This document shows, piece by piece, positions 1 to 8,101 of a stretch of DNA of 16,417 bases. The notes under the pieces are model-generated. The model made no database searches, was not told the origin of the DNA, and worked only from the letters and a program-made list of their open reading frames with translations. Origin of the DNA: JAZQLP01 sp045629205 (GTDB taxonomy: Bacteria; Bacillota; Clostridia; Oscillospirales; UBA644). The stretch spans positions 1-16,417 of the forward strand of contig JAZQQT010000161.1 of the NCBI GenBank assembly GCA_045629205.1, read 5' to 3'. The position numbers and the translations under genes are program-made. Position 1 is the first letter of the stretch, and the number at the start of each line of letters is the position of its first letter.

Positions 1-713
1 GGGAAGAGACAAAATATATAGATCCCAATGAAACGTTTGTGCAAAAAATAATTCGTTTGTGGGATTATTATAAATTTTTTATTCTTTTAGGTGTTTTCCT
101 TGTTGTCATTTGCGTTGTTTTGACATTAACTTTTACGAATAAAAAAGGTATAGATGCCTATATTTTTTTTATTACATCGGATGATTCTATGTGCTTTTCA
201 ACTGAGGAGGATGCTGATCCGTTTTGTAAGAAGTATTCATCTTTTCTTGAACAATACGGAATTGATTTCTCAGGCGATGGCAAAGTACGTATTGAGGTTG
301 ATATAGTTTATATCGGGGAAAGTAAATTTTATGACCAAATTGCAGAAATAAATAAGCAAAAGGCTAAAAATGCGCTTATGACTGGAACCTGTATGTGTTT
401 CATCGCAGATAAAAAAGCTTTTGAATATATTTACAATGAACTCGGTAATTTGGAGAAAATTGATTATCTTGTCGGTAATAATACTTGTTTTGATGGCTAT
501 GGATGGTGTTTGAATAATTCTGAAATTGCTGTAAAAGAACTTGGGTTATCAGATAATAATCAACTATATATTGCTTTACGTAAATATTATGGAACTGTAA
601 CGCCTCAATTGTATTATAATACTACTGCAAATTTTAAAAACGGGGAACAGATTATAAAAAAATTATTTGATCCCGAATTTAATCCGGAAACTGATACTAT
701 AGAGCATAATTAA
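1..713 (+). CDS. Membrane-anchored protein of unknown function, 5' end outside the window
   Basis: The reading frame is open to the left edge (codons can be read from base 3: E-E-T-K-Y-I-D-P-N-E-T-F, then the GTG at 39), and no ribosome-binding site precedes that GTG. I therefore treat the gene as cut by the window rather than starting at 39. Numbering from the GTG, a single hydrophobic segment at residues about 13-33 is followed by about 190 mostly hydrophilic residues, giving a type II-like topology with the large domain probably outside. That domain has six cysteines (52, 63, 118, 120, 150, 157), which could form disulfides. The stretch around residues 110-135 is loosely reminiscent of solute-binding folds, but I do not recognise the family. 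It ends 23 bases before RNase J and may be cotranscribed with it. Function unknown. Confidence 0.7.
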   Translation, partial: EETKYIDPNETFVQKIIRLWDYYKFFILLGVFLVVICVVLTLTFTNKKGIDAYIFFITSDDSMCFSTEEDADPFCKKYSSFLEQYGIDFSGDGKVRIEVDIVYIGESKFYDQIAEINKQKAKNALMTGTCMCFIADKKAFEYIYNELGNLEKIDYLVGNNTCFDGYGWCLNNSEIAVKELGLSDNNQLYIALRKYYGTVTPQLYYNTTANFKNGEQIIKKLFDPEFNPETDTIEHN

Positions 714-722
714 TTTAAGAAG

Positions 723-730
723 AGGTGATT
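723..730 (+). promoter_or_regulatory. Ribosome-binding site fixing the TTG start of RNase J
   Basis: AGGTGATT lies six bases before the TTG at 737. No in-frame ATG fits the conserved N-terminus, so this site decides the start codon. Confidence 0.75.
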
Positions 731-736
731 GTTTAA

Positions 737-2407
737 TTGAAAAAAATAGATAAAGTCAGAATTATTCCGTTAGGCGGATTGGATGAAATCGGTAAAAATC
801 TTACATTATTCGAATGTGGAAAAGACATTATTGCCGTTGACTGCGGTTTACATTTCCCCGATGATGAATTGCCCGGCGTAGATTATGTTATTGCCGATAC
901 ACAATATATTGTCAGAAACTTCGACCGATTTGCCGCTATTTTTATTACTCACGGACATGAAGACCACATCGGAGGTATTCCGTATTTACTTAAAGATATT
1001 AATGTTCCTATATATGGAACACCGTTGACACTTGGAATTCTTGCGAATAAACTTAAAGAGTTCAATCTTGAAACAGTTGCTGATTTACGTGAAGTCAATG
1101 CCGGTGATACTGTAGAATGTGGAACTTTCAGTGTTGAATTTATTCATGTGAATCATTCAATAGCCGATGCTTGTGCCTTGGCCATAAGAACTCCATGTGG
1201 ATTGATTCTTCATATGGGGGATTTTAAAATTGATGTTTCGCCTATAAATGGCGAGATGATAGATATAGCACGACTTGGCGAGATCGGCCGTGATGGTGTT
1301 CTTTGTTTATTAATGGATTCTACAAATGTTGAACGTCCGGGTTTTGCCATGAGTGAACGGAAAGTCGGTGAGACACTTAATAATATTTTCAGAAAAGCTA
1401 ATAAACAGCGAATTATCGTGGCAACTTTTGCGTCCAATGTTGATCGTGTCCAGCAAATTATTGACAATGCTGTTGAGTTTGATCGTAAGGTAGTCATTGT
1501 CGGTAGAAGTATGGTTTCAATCGTTAATGTTGCAAAAGATCTAGGTTATATGAATATACCCGAAGGGGTATTGGTTGATTTGTCAGATATCAATCACTAT
1601 CCTCCGGAAAAACTTGTAATAATAACAACAGGCAGTCAGGGTGAGCCGATGTCTGCTTTATATAGAATGGCATATTCTGAACATAAGTCGATCGAGATTA
1701 CCCCCGGCGATCTTGTAGTTATTTCTGCTCATGCAATTCCCGGAAATGAAAAACTCGTTAACAGAGTTGTTAATGAGTTATATCGTTCAGGCGCGAATGT
1801 TGTTTATGAAAATTTTGCCGAAGTTCATGTATCAGGACATGCTTGTCAGGAAGAATTGAAACTTATTCTTGCCCTGACAAAACCTAGATATTTTATTCCA
1901 GTTCACGGAGAAATAAGACATTTAAAAAAACATGCTTCTCTTGCTCATGATATGGGAATTCCGTCTAACAGAATAGTTGTTACAGAAAACGGCAGTATTG
2001 TTGAACTTGATGCTGAACAGATTAAAGTAGTCGGAAATGTTCCTGCAGGAAAGATTTTGGTCGATGGATTGGGTGTCGGAGATGTTGGAAGCGTTGTATT
2101 ACGCGACAGAAAACATCTTGCGCAAGATGGCTTGCTTGTAATAGTGATTGTTGTAGATGAGTATACTCAAACATTATTGACTGAACCTGAAATCATTTCT
2201 CGTGGCTTTGCATATCTTAAAGAAAATCAAGAGTTATCGCTCGGATTAAAAACTCTTGTTGAAGAAATAATAGACGACAGCACACGTGTAGAAGTTAAGG
2301 ATTGGTTATATAGTGCAAAAAACAGGATAAAAACAGATGTTTCAAAATATATTTTTGATCGCACAAAACGCAATCCGATTATTTTACCTGTTGTAAAAGG
2401 AATTTAG
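737..2407 (+). CDS. rnj: Ribonuclease J, metallo-beta-lactamase/beta-CASP RNase
   Basis: RNase J is a zinc-dependent 5'-to-3' exonuclease and endonuclease for mRNA decay and rRNA maturation in Gram-positive bacteria. The 556-residue length is normal. The metallo-beta-lactamase core has H-G-H-E-D-H at residues 72-77, H140 (VNHS) and D162 (GDFKID). The beta-CASP part follows (D-S-T-N-V at about 194-198, SGHA at 366-369), then the final metal ligand H390 in PVHGE, and a C-terminal domain from about 450 to 556. The start is TTG with a strong ribosome-binding site. The first residues (MKKIDKVRIIPLGGLDEIGKN) match the usual family N-terminus. Whether it is the J1 or J2 paralogue cannot be told from this window. 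It sits five bases upstream of murD and is likely cotranscribed with it. Confidence 0.96.
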   Translation: MKKIDKVRIIPLGGLDEIGKNLTLFECGKDIIAVDCGLHFPDDELPGVDYVIADTQYIVRNFDRFAAIFITHGHEDHIGGIPYLLKDINVPIYGTPLTLGILANKLKEFNLETVADLREVNAGDTVECGTFSVEFIHVNHSIADACALAIRTPCGLILHMGDFKIDVSPINGEMIDIARLGEIGRDGVLCLLMDSTNVERPGFAMSERKVGETLNNIFRKANKQRIIVATFASNVDRVQQIIDNAVEFDRKVVIVGRSMVSIVNVAKDLGYMNIPEGVLVDLSDINHYPPEKLVIITTGSQGEPMSALYRMAYSEHKSIEITPGDLVVISAHAIPGNEKLVNRVVNELYRSGANVVYENFAEVHVSGHACQEELKLILALTKPRYFIPVHGEIRHLKKHASLAHDMGIPSNRIVVTENGSIVELDAEQIKVVGNVPAGKILVDGLGVGDVGSVVLRDRKHLAQDGLLVIVIVVDEYTQTLLTEPEIISRGFAYLKENQELSLGLKTLVEEIIDDSTRVEVKDWLYSAKNRIKTDVSKYIFDRTKRNPIILPVVKGI

Positions 2408-2412
2408 TTTTT

Positions 2413-3801
2413 ATGAATGCTGATGAGTATTTTTCCGAATTTCGCGGTAAACATGTTACACTTCTGGGTTTTGGTGTTTCCAACAGACCGTTACTTGCAA
2501 TTTTATTAGAATATAATGCTTTTATTAAAATATGTGATAAAAGAACAATCGATAAGTTGGGGCTTGATAATTCAATTCTTGATGATGATCGAGTGACTTT
2601 TTCGCTTGGAGATGATTATCTTGAAGATATTTACGGTGATATTATTTTTAAAACTCCGGGAATGAGATGTGATATTCCGCAAATTGTAAAAGCGGCAAAT
2701 AACGGTGCTCGCATTACGTCGGAAATGGAGGAGTTTTTAAGTATCTGTCCTTGTAAAGTCTTCGGTATAACCGGAAGCGACGGGAAAACGACAACATCTA
2801 CTTTAATTTATAATTTTTTGTCTGAAAATGGATATAGATGTCATCTTGGCGGGAATATAGGTTCTCCGCTTTTACCCCGTATTTTCGATATGAAAAAAGA
2901 AGATGTTGTCGTTGTAGAATTATCTTCTTTCCAACTTCATTCTATGCATATCCCTGCTGATATTGCAGTTATTAAAAACGTAACTCCGAATCATCTTGAT
3001 TGGCATATTGATATGAATGAATATGTTGAATCTAAAAAACATATTTATTTGGGTCAGTCATCCGAAGGTCTTCTTGTTTTAAATAAGGATGATAAAATTT
3101 CATCAGGTTTTTCTGCAGATGCTTCCGGACATATAAGATGGTTTTCCATGTTCGAAGAGGTTCCTGAAGGTGCTTGGTTAGGACCTGATAGAATTATTCG
3201 TTATAAAGATTCCTTTGGCCGCGTTTCTGAAATTATGAATGCTGATTGCATTAAAATTAAGGGTGAACATAATATAGAAAATTATCTTACGGCTATTGCT
3301 GCAGTTTACGATTATGTTTCATCGGATTTATTCAGAAAAGTTGCTGAATCGTTTAACGGTGTTGAACATAGAATGGAATTTGTTCGTGAGTTTAACGGTG
3401 TTTCGTTTTACAATGATGCTATAGCAACTACTCCGACAAGAACAATAGCATGTCTGAAAGCTCAAAAAAATAAAATTGTTCTGATTGCCGGTGGATATGA
3501 TAAACATGTTCCTTTTGAACCGCTTGTACCTTACATAATTGATAAGGTAAAATGTCTCGTTTTATATGGCGCAACATCTGACAAGATATGTAATGCCGTT
3601 AAAAATTCTTCGGGATTTTTTGATAATGAAATAAAAATAGTAAGAGCATACAGTATGGAAGATGCTGTGTCGTTAGCATATCATAATGCTGAATCAGGTG
3701 ATTGTGTATATTTGTCACCTGCAAGTGCAAGTTTTGACAGATATCCCAATTTTGAATTTTGCGGAAAAGATTTTAAAGAAAAGGTTAATAATCTTCAGTA
3801 G
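2413..3801 (+). CDS. murD: UDP-N-acetylmuramoyl-L-alanine:D-glutamate ligase
   Basis: MurD is the cytoplasmic ATP-dependent ligase that adds D-glutamate to UDP-MurNAc-L-Ala in peptidoglycan precursor synthesis. The 462 residues show the three Mur-ligase domains. An N-terminal UMP-binding Rossmann fold begins with LLGFGVSN. The ATP-binding loop GITGSDGKTT is at 118-127, with ELSSFQL at 169-175, NVTPNHLDWH at 189-198, and a likely carbamylated lysine in SKKHIY (K208/K209). Further on are GEHNIEN at 284-290 and GVEHR at 316-320. The C-terminal domain has NDAIATTPTR at 334-343 and LSPASASFDRYPNFE at 434-448. The AIATTP form, without the lysine of the E. coli SKAT motif, occurs in clostridial enzymes as far as I know. 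A weak AAAGGA ribosome-binding site overlaps the end of rnj. It is separated from the usual division/cell-wall cluster. Confidence 0.95.
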   Translation: MNADEYFSEFRGKHVTLLGFGVSNRPLLAILLEYNAFIKICDKRTIDKLGLDNSILDDDRVTFSLGDDYLEDIYGDIIFKTPGMRCDIPQIVKAANNGARITSEMEEFLSICPCKVFGITGSDGKTTTSTLIYNFLSENGYRCHLGGNIGSPLLPRIFDMKKEDVVVVELSSFQLHSMHIPADIAVIKNVTPNHLDWHIDMNEYVESKKHIYLGQSSEGLLVLNKDDKISSGFSADASGHIRWFSMFEEVPEGAWLGPDRIIRYKDSFGRVSEIMNADCIKIKGEHNIENYLTAIAAVYDYVSSDLFRKVAESFNGVEHRMEFVREFNGVSFYNDAIATTPTRTIACLKAQKNKIVLIAGGYDKHVPFEPLVPYIIDKVKCLVLYGATSDKICNAVKNSSGFFDNEIKIVRAYSMEDAVSLAYHNAESGDCVYLSPASASFDRYPNFEFCGKDFKEKVNNLQ

Positions 3802-3807
3802 GTTTAT

Positions 3808-4839
3808 ATGATTGCCAACATTAAAGAATTAAACGATATTTTGATACCTCATTCTGATTGCGGAAGTGAAAGACAGTATTCTGAGTATATAGCTGGATTA
3901 CTTAGCGAATATACTGATATAGAGAATATAACAGTTGATTCAATGAATAATGTCATTGCTTATATTGGTGATAAATCAAAATATACAGTAATGCTCGAAG
4001 CCCATATTGATGAAATTTCTATGATGGTGCAGAATATTACAGATAACGGTTTTATTCAGGTTCGAAATATCGGCGGGATAGACAGACGAACATTGCCGGC
4101 ATCTGCGGTTACAATCAATGGGCTTCCAGGCATAGTCTGTAATGTCCCACCGCATCTTGCTTCAAGTTCACAGGCGGTTCCTGAATATAAAGATTTGTAT
4201 ATTGATTTGGGATTACCTGTTGATGATGTCAAAAAAAAAGTCAGGATCGGTGATAAAATATTACAAGAGTCCGGTGTGCTTCCATTGGAAAAAACTGTTG
4301 TTGCAGCAAGGGCGCATGATGATAGGATATGTCTGTATTCTATTTTGATTGCGTTGCGTAAATTAAAAAAATATATTGTAAATAATAAACTTGAATGCTG
4401 TATTGCTGTATTATTTGGAACTCAAGAAGAAATCGGTTCTTACGGAGCAATTGCGGGGACTTTTGATATTAACCCTGATGAGGCCCTTGTTACAGATGTT
4501 ACATTTGCTGATGAACCGTTAAATAAATTTTATATAAAAATGGGAAAAGGAGCTGTTATTGAACGTTCGGCATATTTTGACAGAAATATGGTTCGTGAAT
4601 TATGTTCTTCGGCAGATAAAAGAAAAATCAAACATCAGTGTTCTGTTGAAGCAGTTTCCGGCGGAACCGATGCGGCAGATATTCATTTGAGTTGTGCATC
4701 TGTATCGACTGTTCTTTTGTCGATTCCTCTTAAACATATGCATACGCCTACCGAGGTTGTTGACTTAAAAGATGTAGAATCACTCGGAGGAATAATTGCC
4801 GGATATATCATTGATAAATTTGGCTCTAAAGGAGCGTGA
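3808..4839 (+). CDS. M42 family metallo-aminopeptidase, first of three
   Basis: M42 (TET-type) aminopeptidases are di-metal enzymes that remove N-terminal residues from short peptides in the cytoplasm, usually as hollow 12-subunit tetrahedra. The 343 residues carry a full set of expected metal and catalytic residues by motif: H66 and D68 (AHIDE), D171 in AHDDR, E207/E208 in TQEEIG, D230 in VTDVTF, and H312 in HMHTPTE. The usual ALDDR or AFDDR is AHDDR here, placing a histidine next to the bridging aspartate. GGTDAAD (286-291) is also typical. The start is ATG six bases after murD with only a weak ribosome-binding site, suggesting translational coupling. Names such as endoglucanase M or glutamyl aminopeptidase are used for this family; substrate preference cannot be read from sequence. 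Confidence 0.92.
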   Translation: MIANIKELNDILIPHSDCGSERQYSEYIAGLLSEYTDIENITVDSMNNVIAYIGDKSKYTVMLEAHIDEISMMVQNITDNGFIQVRNIGGIDRRTLPASAVTINGLPGIVCNVPPHLASSSQAVPEYKDLYIDLGLPVDDVKKKVRIGDKILQESGVLPLEKTVVAARAHDDRICLYSILIALRKLKKYIVNNKLECCIAVLFGTQEEIGSYGAIAGTFDINPDEALVTDVTFADEPLNKFYIKMGKGAVIERSAYFDRNMVRELCSSADKRKIKHQCSVEAVSGGTDAADIHLSCASVSTVLLSIPLKHMHTPTEVVDLKDVESLGGIIAGYIIDKFGSKGA

Positions 4840-4842
4840 AAT

Positions 4843-5892
4843 ATGGATTTGCTCAAACAACTTTGCGATATCTGTTCTTCGTCCGGAGAAGAATCATACA
4901 TCCGTGATTTTATTATAAAACAAGTTTCAGGTCATTGCGATTACTATGTTGATAAAATCGGTAATCTTATTTGTTTTAAAAAAGGAAAAAATTCTTTATC
5001 CAAAAAAATAGTATACTCTGCGCACATGGATGAAGTTGGATTTATGGTGGAACGGATAGAGGATGACGGAACCCTTGTTATGGGCTCAATCGGTGTATCT
5101 CCGTCTGTTGTAGGAGGTAAATCAATCCGTATAAGATCTACCGTTAATCCGGAAAAAATAAAGTGGATCAACGGCGTTTTCGGTCTGGGACCGATTCATA
5201 TGCTTGATAAAGAAAAACGTAACGAAGTTCCTTTATTTAAAGATTTACGTCTAGATATAGGAGTTTCATCAAAAAAAGAAGCGGAAAAATTAGTTGTTCC
5301 CGGTGATTACGGCTATTTCTTCAATAATTTTTCTCCGTTTGGAAATTATATTAAGTCAAAAGCACTTGATGACAGAATAGGTTGTTATGTTCTTATACAA
5401 ATGATTTTGTCAGAAATTGAATTTGATTCCTGGTTTGTTTTTTGTGTTATGGAAGAAATCGGCTGCAAAGGTTCTTCTGCTACGGCATATGAACTCAAAC
5501 CGGATATGGCTTTTATTATTGAAGGAACCACAGCAGCAGATATAGATGGGACCGATGATGTATCAAAAGTTTGTTATGTCGGTAATGGTCCGGTTATTTC
5601 ATTTGCTGATAGGGGAACGATATATGATCCGTTCTGTGTATCAAAGTTAACATCTTTGGCAGATAAAAGTAACATACCTTGGCAATATAAATCGTTTGTT
5701 TCAGGTGGAAATGACGCAAGATCTTATCAACGTGTTGCGGGTGGTTGTAAGGTTTTATCAATTTCTGCGGCAGTAAGATATCTTCATTCTCAGATTTCAG
5801 TTGCTTCATTTGAAGATGTTAAAAGCATAATTTCTCTTTGTCGTTCAATAGATAAAAATATGAGTGTTTTTATTTCGCACGATAAAACATGA
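4843..5892 (+). CDS. M42 family metallo-aminopeptidase, second of three
   Basis: This is a second M42 (FrvX-like) aminopeptidase, 349 residues, starting three bases after the previous gene with AAAGGAGCGTG as ribosome-binding site. Visible active-site residues are H61 and D63 in AHMDEVGF, D176 in ALDDRIG, E204/E205 in MEEIG, and H315 in RYLHS. The ligand position that is aspartate in the first and third copies reads E227 in IIEGTTAADI, a variant seen in one branch of the family. After the last histidine it has HSQISV instead of the usual HSP/HTP-x-E-V, so the substrate pocket rim differs. GGNDARS (288-294) corresponds to GGTDA of its neighbours. It overlaps the third copy by four bases (ATGA). 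It is probably cytoplasmic, as no signal peptide is seen. Confidence 0.92.
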   Translation: MDLLKQLCDICSSSGEESYIRDFIIKQVSGHCDYYVDKIGNLICFKKGKNSLSKKIVYSAHMDEVGFMVERIEDDGTLVMGSIGVSPSVVGGKSIRIRSTVNPEKIKWINGVFGLGPIHMLDKEKRNEVPLFKDLRLDIGVSSKKEAEKLVVPGDYGYFFNNFSPFGNYIKSKALDDRIGCYVLIQMILSEIEFDSWFVFCVMEEIGCKGSSATAYELKPDMAFIIEGTTAADIDGTDDVSKVCYVGNGPVISFADRGTIYDPFCVSKLTSLADKSNIPWQYKSFVSGGNDARSYQRVAGGCKVLSISAAVRYLHSQISVASFEDVKSIISLCRSIDKNMSVFISHDKT

Positions 5893-6908
5893 AAATTCAA
5901 ATAATTGGTCTTTTGAATAATTTAAATGAATATCTTTCTCCGACCGGTCATGAACATAATCTGCTGAATTTTGTTAAATCAGTAATTCAGGATTACTGTG
6001 ATGAATCGTATTTTGACCCAATTGGCAATCTTATAGTTAGAATTGGAACCGAATGTGGTGACAGGGTAATGTTTTCTACCCACGCCGATACTATCGGCTT
6101 TATTGTGTATGCGGCAGATGATAAAGGTTTTTTGCGAGTAAGCAATTTGGGCTATATAGATTTGATTTCCACGATTGGACGACATGTCAGATTCGAAAAC
6201 GGCGTTGACGGTGTTTTTACATGTGAAAAAGACGGTAATAAAAAAATAACAACATGCTATGTTGATATAGGAGCACCAACTAAAGAAGAAGCATTGGCAA
6301 TGGTCTCTGTCGGAGATACTTGTTCGGTTGTCGGAGATGTTTATACTTTCGGTAAAAATTCATCATTTATATCTGCTCCCTTTTTGGATAACAGAATCGC
6401 TGTCGCTTCTCAGATTCTTGCAATAAAAAAACTTTATGAGAATAAGTTTGATTTAAAAAACGAGATTTATTTTGTTTTTTCCGTGCAGGAAGAACTCGGT
6501 CTTCGAGGTGCCGGTCCCGCTGCCTATAGTATTAATCCGAAATATGGCATTTCCTGTGACGTTACCTCTGTTTCCGATACTCCGGAATCAGGTAATTTGT
6601 TTCAAAAATTGGGCAATGGAGCATGTATTAAACTAATGGATGCTTCGGTTTATTGCAATGACAGAATGGTTTCTTTTTTACGAACTGTATCTGAAGATAA
6701 TAAAATTAAAAGCCAAAGCGAAATATTATTTGCCGGTGGAACAGATGCAGGTAAAATACAACAGTCAAGAGGAAGTATGTTTGTAGGCGGGATTTCAATT
6801 CCTACAAGATATATTCACTCTCCGAGTGAGGTTGCATATATTGATGATTGTATCAGCGTAATAGATTTGATTGTTTCTTCATGTAAAACCGGTTTTTTGT
6901 TTGAATGA
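5889..6908 (+). CDS. M42 family metallo-aminopeptidase, third of three
   Basis: This third M42 aminopeptidase has 339 residues and starts in an ATGA overlap with the end of the second, a typical translational-coupling arrangement. Expected ligands are H65 and D67 in THADTIG, D167 in FLDNRIA, E201/E202 in QEELG, D224 in SCDVTS, and H310 in YIHSPSEV. Two near-invariant positions differ from the standard family pattern: HxDE reads HADT, and LDDR reads LDNR. The first may alter the second shell of the metal centre; LDNR is known in some M42 branches. All primary ligands are present, so I expect an active enzyme, with a specificity different from the other two copies. GGTDAGK is at 283-289. Confidence 0.92.
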   Translation: MKIQIIGLLNNLNEYLSPTGHEHNLLNFVKSVIQDYCDESYFDPIGNLIVRIGTECGDRVMFSTHADTIGFIVYAADDKGFLRVSNLGYIDLISTIGRHVRFENGVDGVFTCEKDGNKKITTCYVDIGAPTKEEALAMVSVGDTCSVVGDVYTFGKNSSFISAPFLDNRIAVASQILAIKKLYENKFDLKNEIYFVFSVQEELGLRGAGPAAYSINPKYGISCDVTSVSDTPESGNLFQKLGNGACIKLMDASVYCNDRMVSFLRTVSEDNKIKSQSEILFAGGTDAGKIQQSRGSMFVGGISIPTRYIHSPSEVAYIDDCISVIDLIVSSCKTGFLFE

Positions 6909-6909
6909 T

Positions 6910-8019
6910 ATGATTTATGCAGATACTGCCGCAACCACAATTGTTGATCCATCTGTAGCGGACTTTTATATTAATAAAATAAAAAAATATTTCGGAAATC
7001 CTTCTTCTCAGCATGATGCCGGTATGGAAGCATATTCATTGCTTGAAGAATCGCGTAAACGCATTGCCTTCTTTTTGAATTGCAAACCGGAAAACATTTT
7101 TTTTACATCAGGCGGAACTGAGTCTAATAATTGGGTTTTGTATAATGCTTTAAAAAAAGGCCGAAGACATGCGATTATATCTTCAGTTGAACATCCCTCA
7201 ATTATTAATTTTCTGAAGTCAAACGAATATGATTATTCTTTAATTCCTGTTGATTCACAAGGTGTATGTGTTGTAGAAGAAATTGAAAAGCTTATAACAC
7301 AAAATACTTCATTGATATCTGTAATGTCAGCAAATAATGAAACCGGTATTTTACAACCTGTTAATAATATTGCAAAAATTGCCCATCGTCATGGCTTGTT
7401 ATTTCATACCGATGCTGTTCAGTATATAGGTCATCTGCCATTTGATTTCTTATGTTCCGGGGCTGATTTTGTCAGTCTTTCAGGACATAAGTTTAATTGT
7501 CCGAAGGGTATAGGGGCAATTATTGCTGATACTGAAAAACTTAATATTCCGTATATTTACGGCGGTGGACAGGAACGTGGGTATCGTTCAGGAACACAGA
7601 ATGCGCCGCTTGCGGCAGCAATGGCTGAGGCTCTTGAACTATCGGCAACTGATGATTATTCACATCAATATGTATTAGGTTTAAGAGAAAGATTAAGAAA
7701 TAACCTGAAGGAATCTGTTAATAATGTAAATATTATTACACCTGAGAATAATTGTGTCCCCGGAATTCTGAATTTTGCAATACCGGGAATAAAAGGGGAG
7801 TCTTTACGCATTTTGCTTAATATGAAAGGTATCTGTGTTTCAACCGGTTCTGCCTGTTCAAGCGGTAAACATGTACGTTCGCAAACATTGATCGCTATGG
7901 GTTTGAATAATGAAATCGTAGATGAAAGTATACGTATTAGTCTTGATAGATTTAATTCGTTGAATGATGTTGACTGCATTATAAATGCTATACAAGAAGC
8001 GTGTATTACTTTACGATAA
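6910..8019 (+). CDS. Cysteine desulfurase, NifS/IscS class V aminotransferase fold
   Basis: This PLP enzyme takes sulfur from L-cysteine as an enzyme persulfide, for Fe-S clusters, tRNA thiolation or other sulfur transfer. The ATG at 6910 gives 369 residues beginning MIYADTAATT, the standard N-terminus of the family. An upstream TTG at 6871 would add 13 residues inside the previous gene and is rejected. In the 369-residue numbering, the PLP stacking histidine is H95 (VEHPS), D168 and Q171 are in TDAVQ, the Schiff-base lysine is K194 in SLSGHKF, and the catalytic cysteine is C316 in STGSACSSGKH. The short loop after the cysteine resembles group I IscS/NifS rather than SufS. No scaffold (iscU/nifU) or thiI gene follows; transcription ends at the hairpin just downstream. 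The gene starts one base after the last M42 stop, so it is coupled to the peptidase run. Confidence 0.93.
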   Translation: MIYADTAATTIVDPSVADFYINKIKKYFGNPSSQHDAGMEAYSLLEESRKRIAFFLNCKPENIFFTSGGTESNNWVLYNALKKGRRHAIISSVEHPSIINFLKSNEYDYSLIPVDSQGVCVVEEIEKLITQNTSLISVMSANNETGILQPVNNIAKIAHRHGLLFHTDAVQYIGHLPFDFLCSGADFVSLSGHKFNCPKGIGAIIADTEKLNIPYIYGGGQERGYRSGTQNAPLAAAMAEALELSATDDYSHQYVLGLRERLRNNLKESVNNVNIITPENNCVPGILNFAIPGIKGESLRILLNMKGICVSTGSACSSGKHVRSQTLIAMGLNNEIVDESIRISLDRFNSLNDVDCIINAIQEACITLR

Positions 8020-8051
8020 TAAATTTATATAAATGAATAATATGATTATAT

Positions 8052-8087
8052 AAAAACAAGAGAGTGCGTCGGCTCTCTCTTGTTTTT
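8052..8087. terminator. Bidirectional intrinsic terminator between convergent units
   Basis: AAAAACAAGAGAG (8052-8064) pairs perfectly with CTCTCTTGTTTTT (8075-8087) around a ten-base loop. The A and T tracts give a U-run on both strands. It serves the + strand RNase J to desulfurase run and the - strand alpha-galactosidase. Confidence 0.9.
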
Positions 8088-8101
8088 ATGAATGATATAA
8101 C

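Noticed and set aside
1210..1497. 95-residue antisense frame in rnj
   Set aside because: Shadow of a highly conserved gene, without ribosome-binding site or motifs.
6871..6909. Longer cysteine desulfurase starting at TTG 6871
   Set aside because: It would add 13 non-conserved residues inside the upstream gene; the ATG at 6910 gives the standard family N-terminus.
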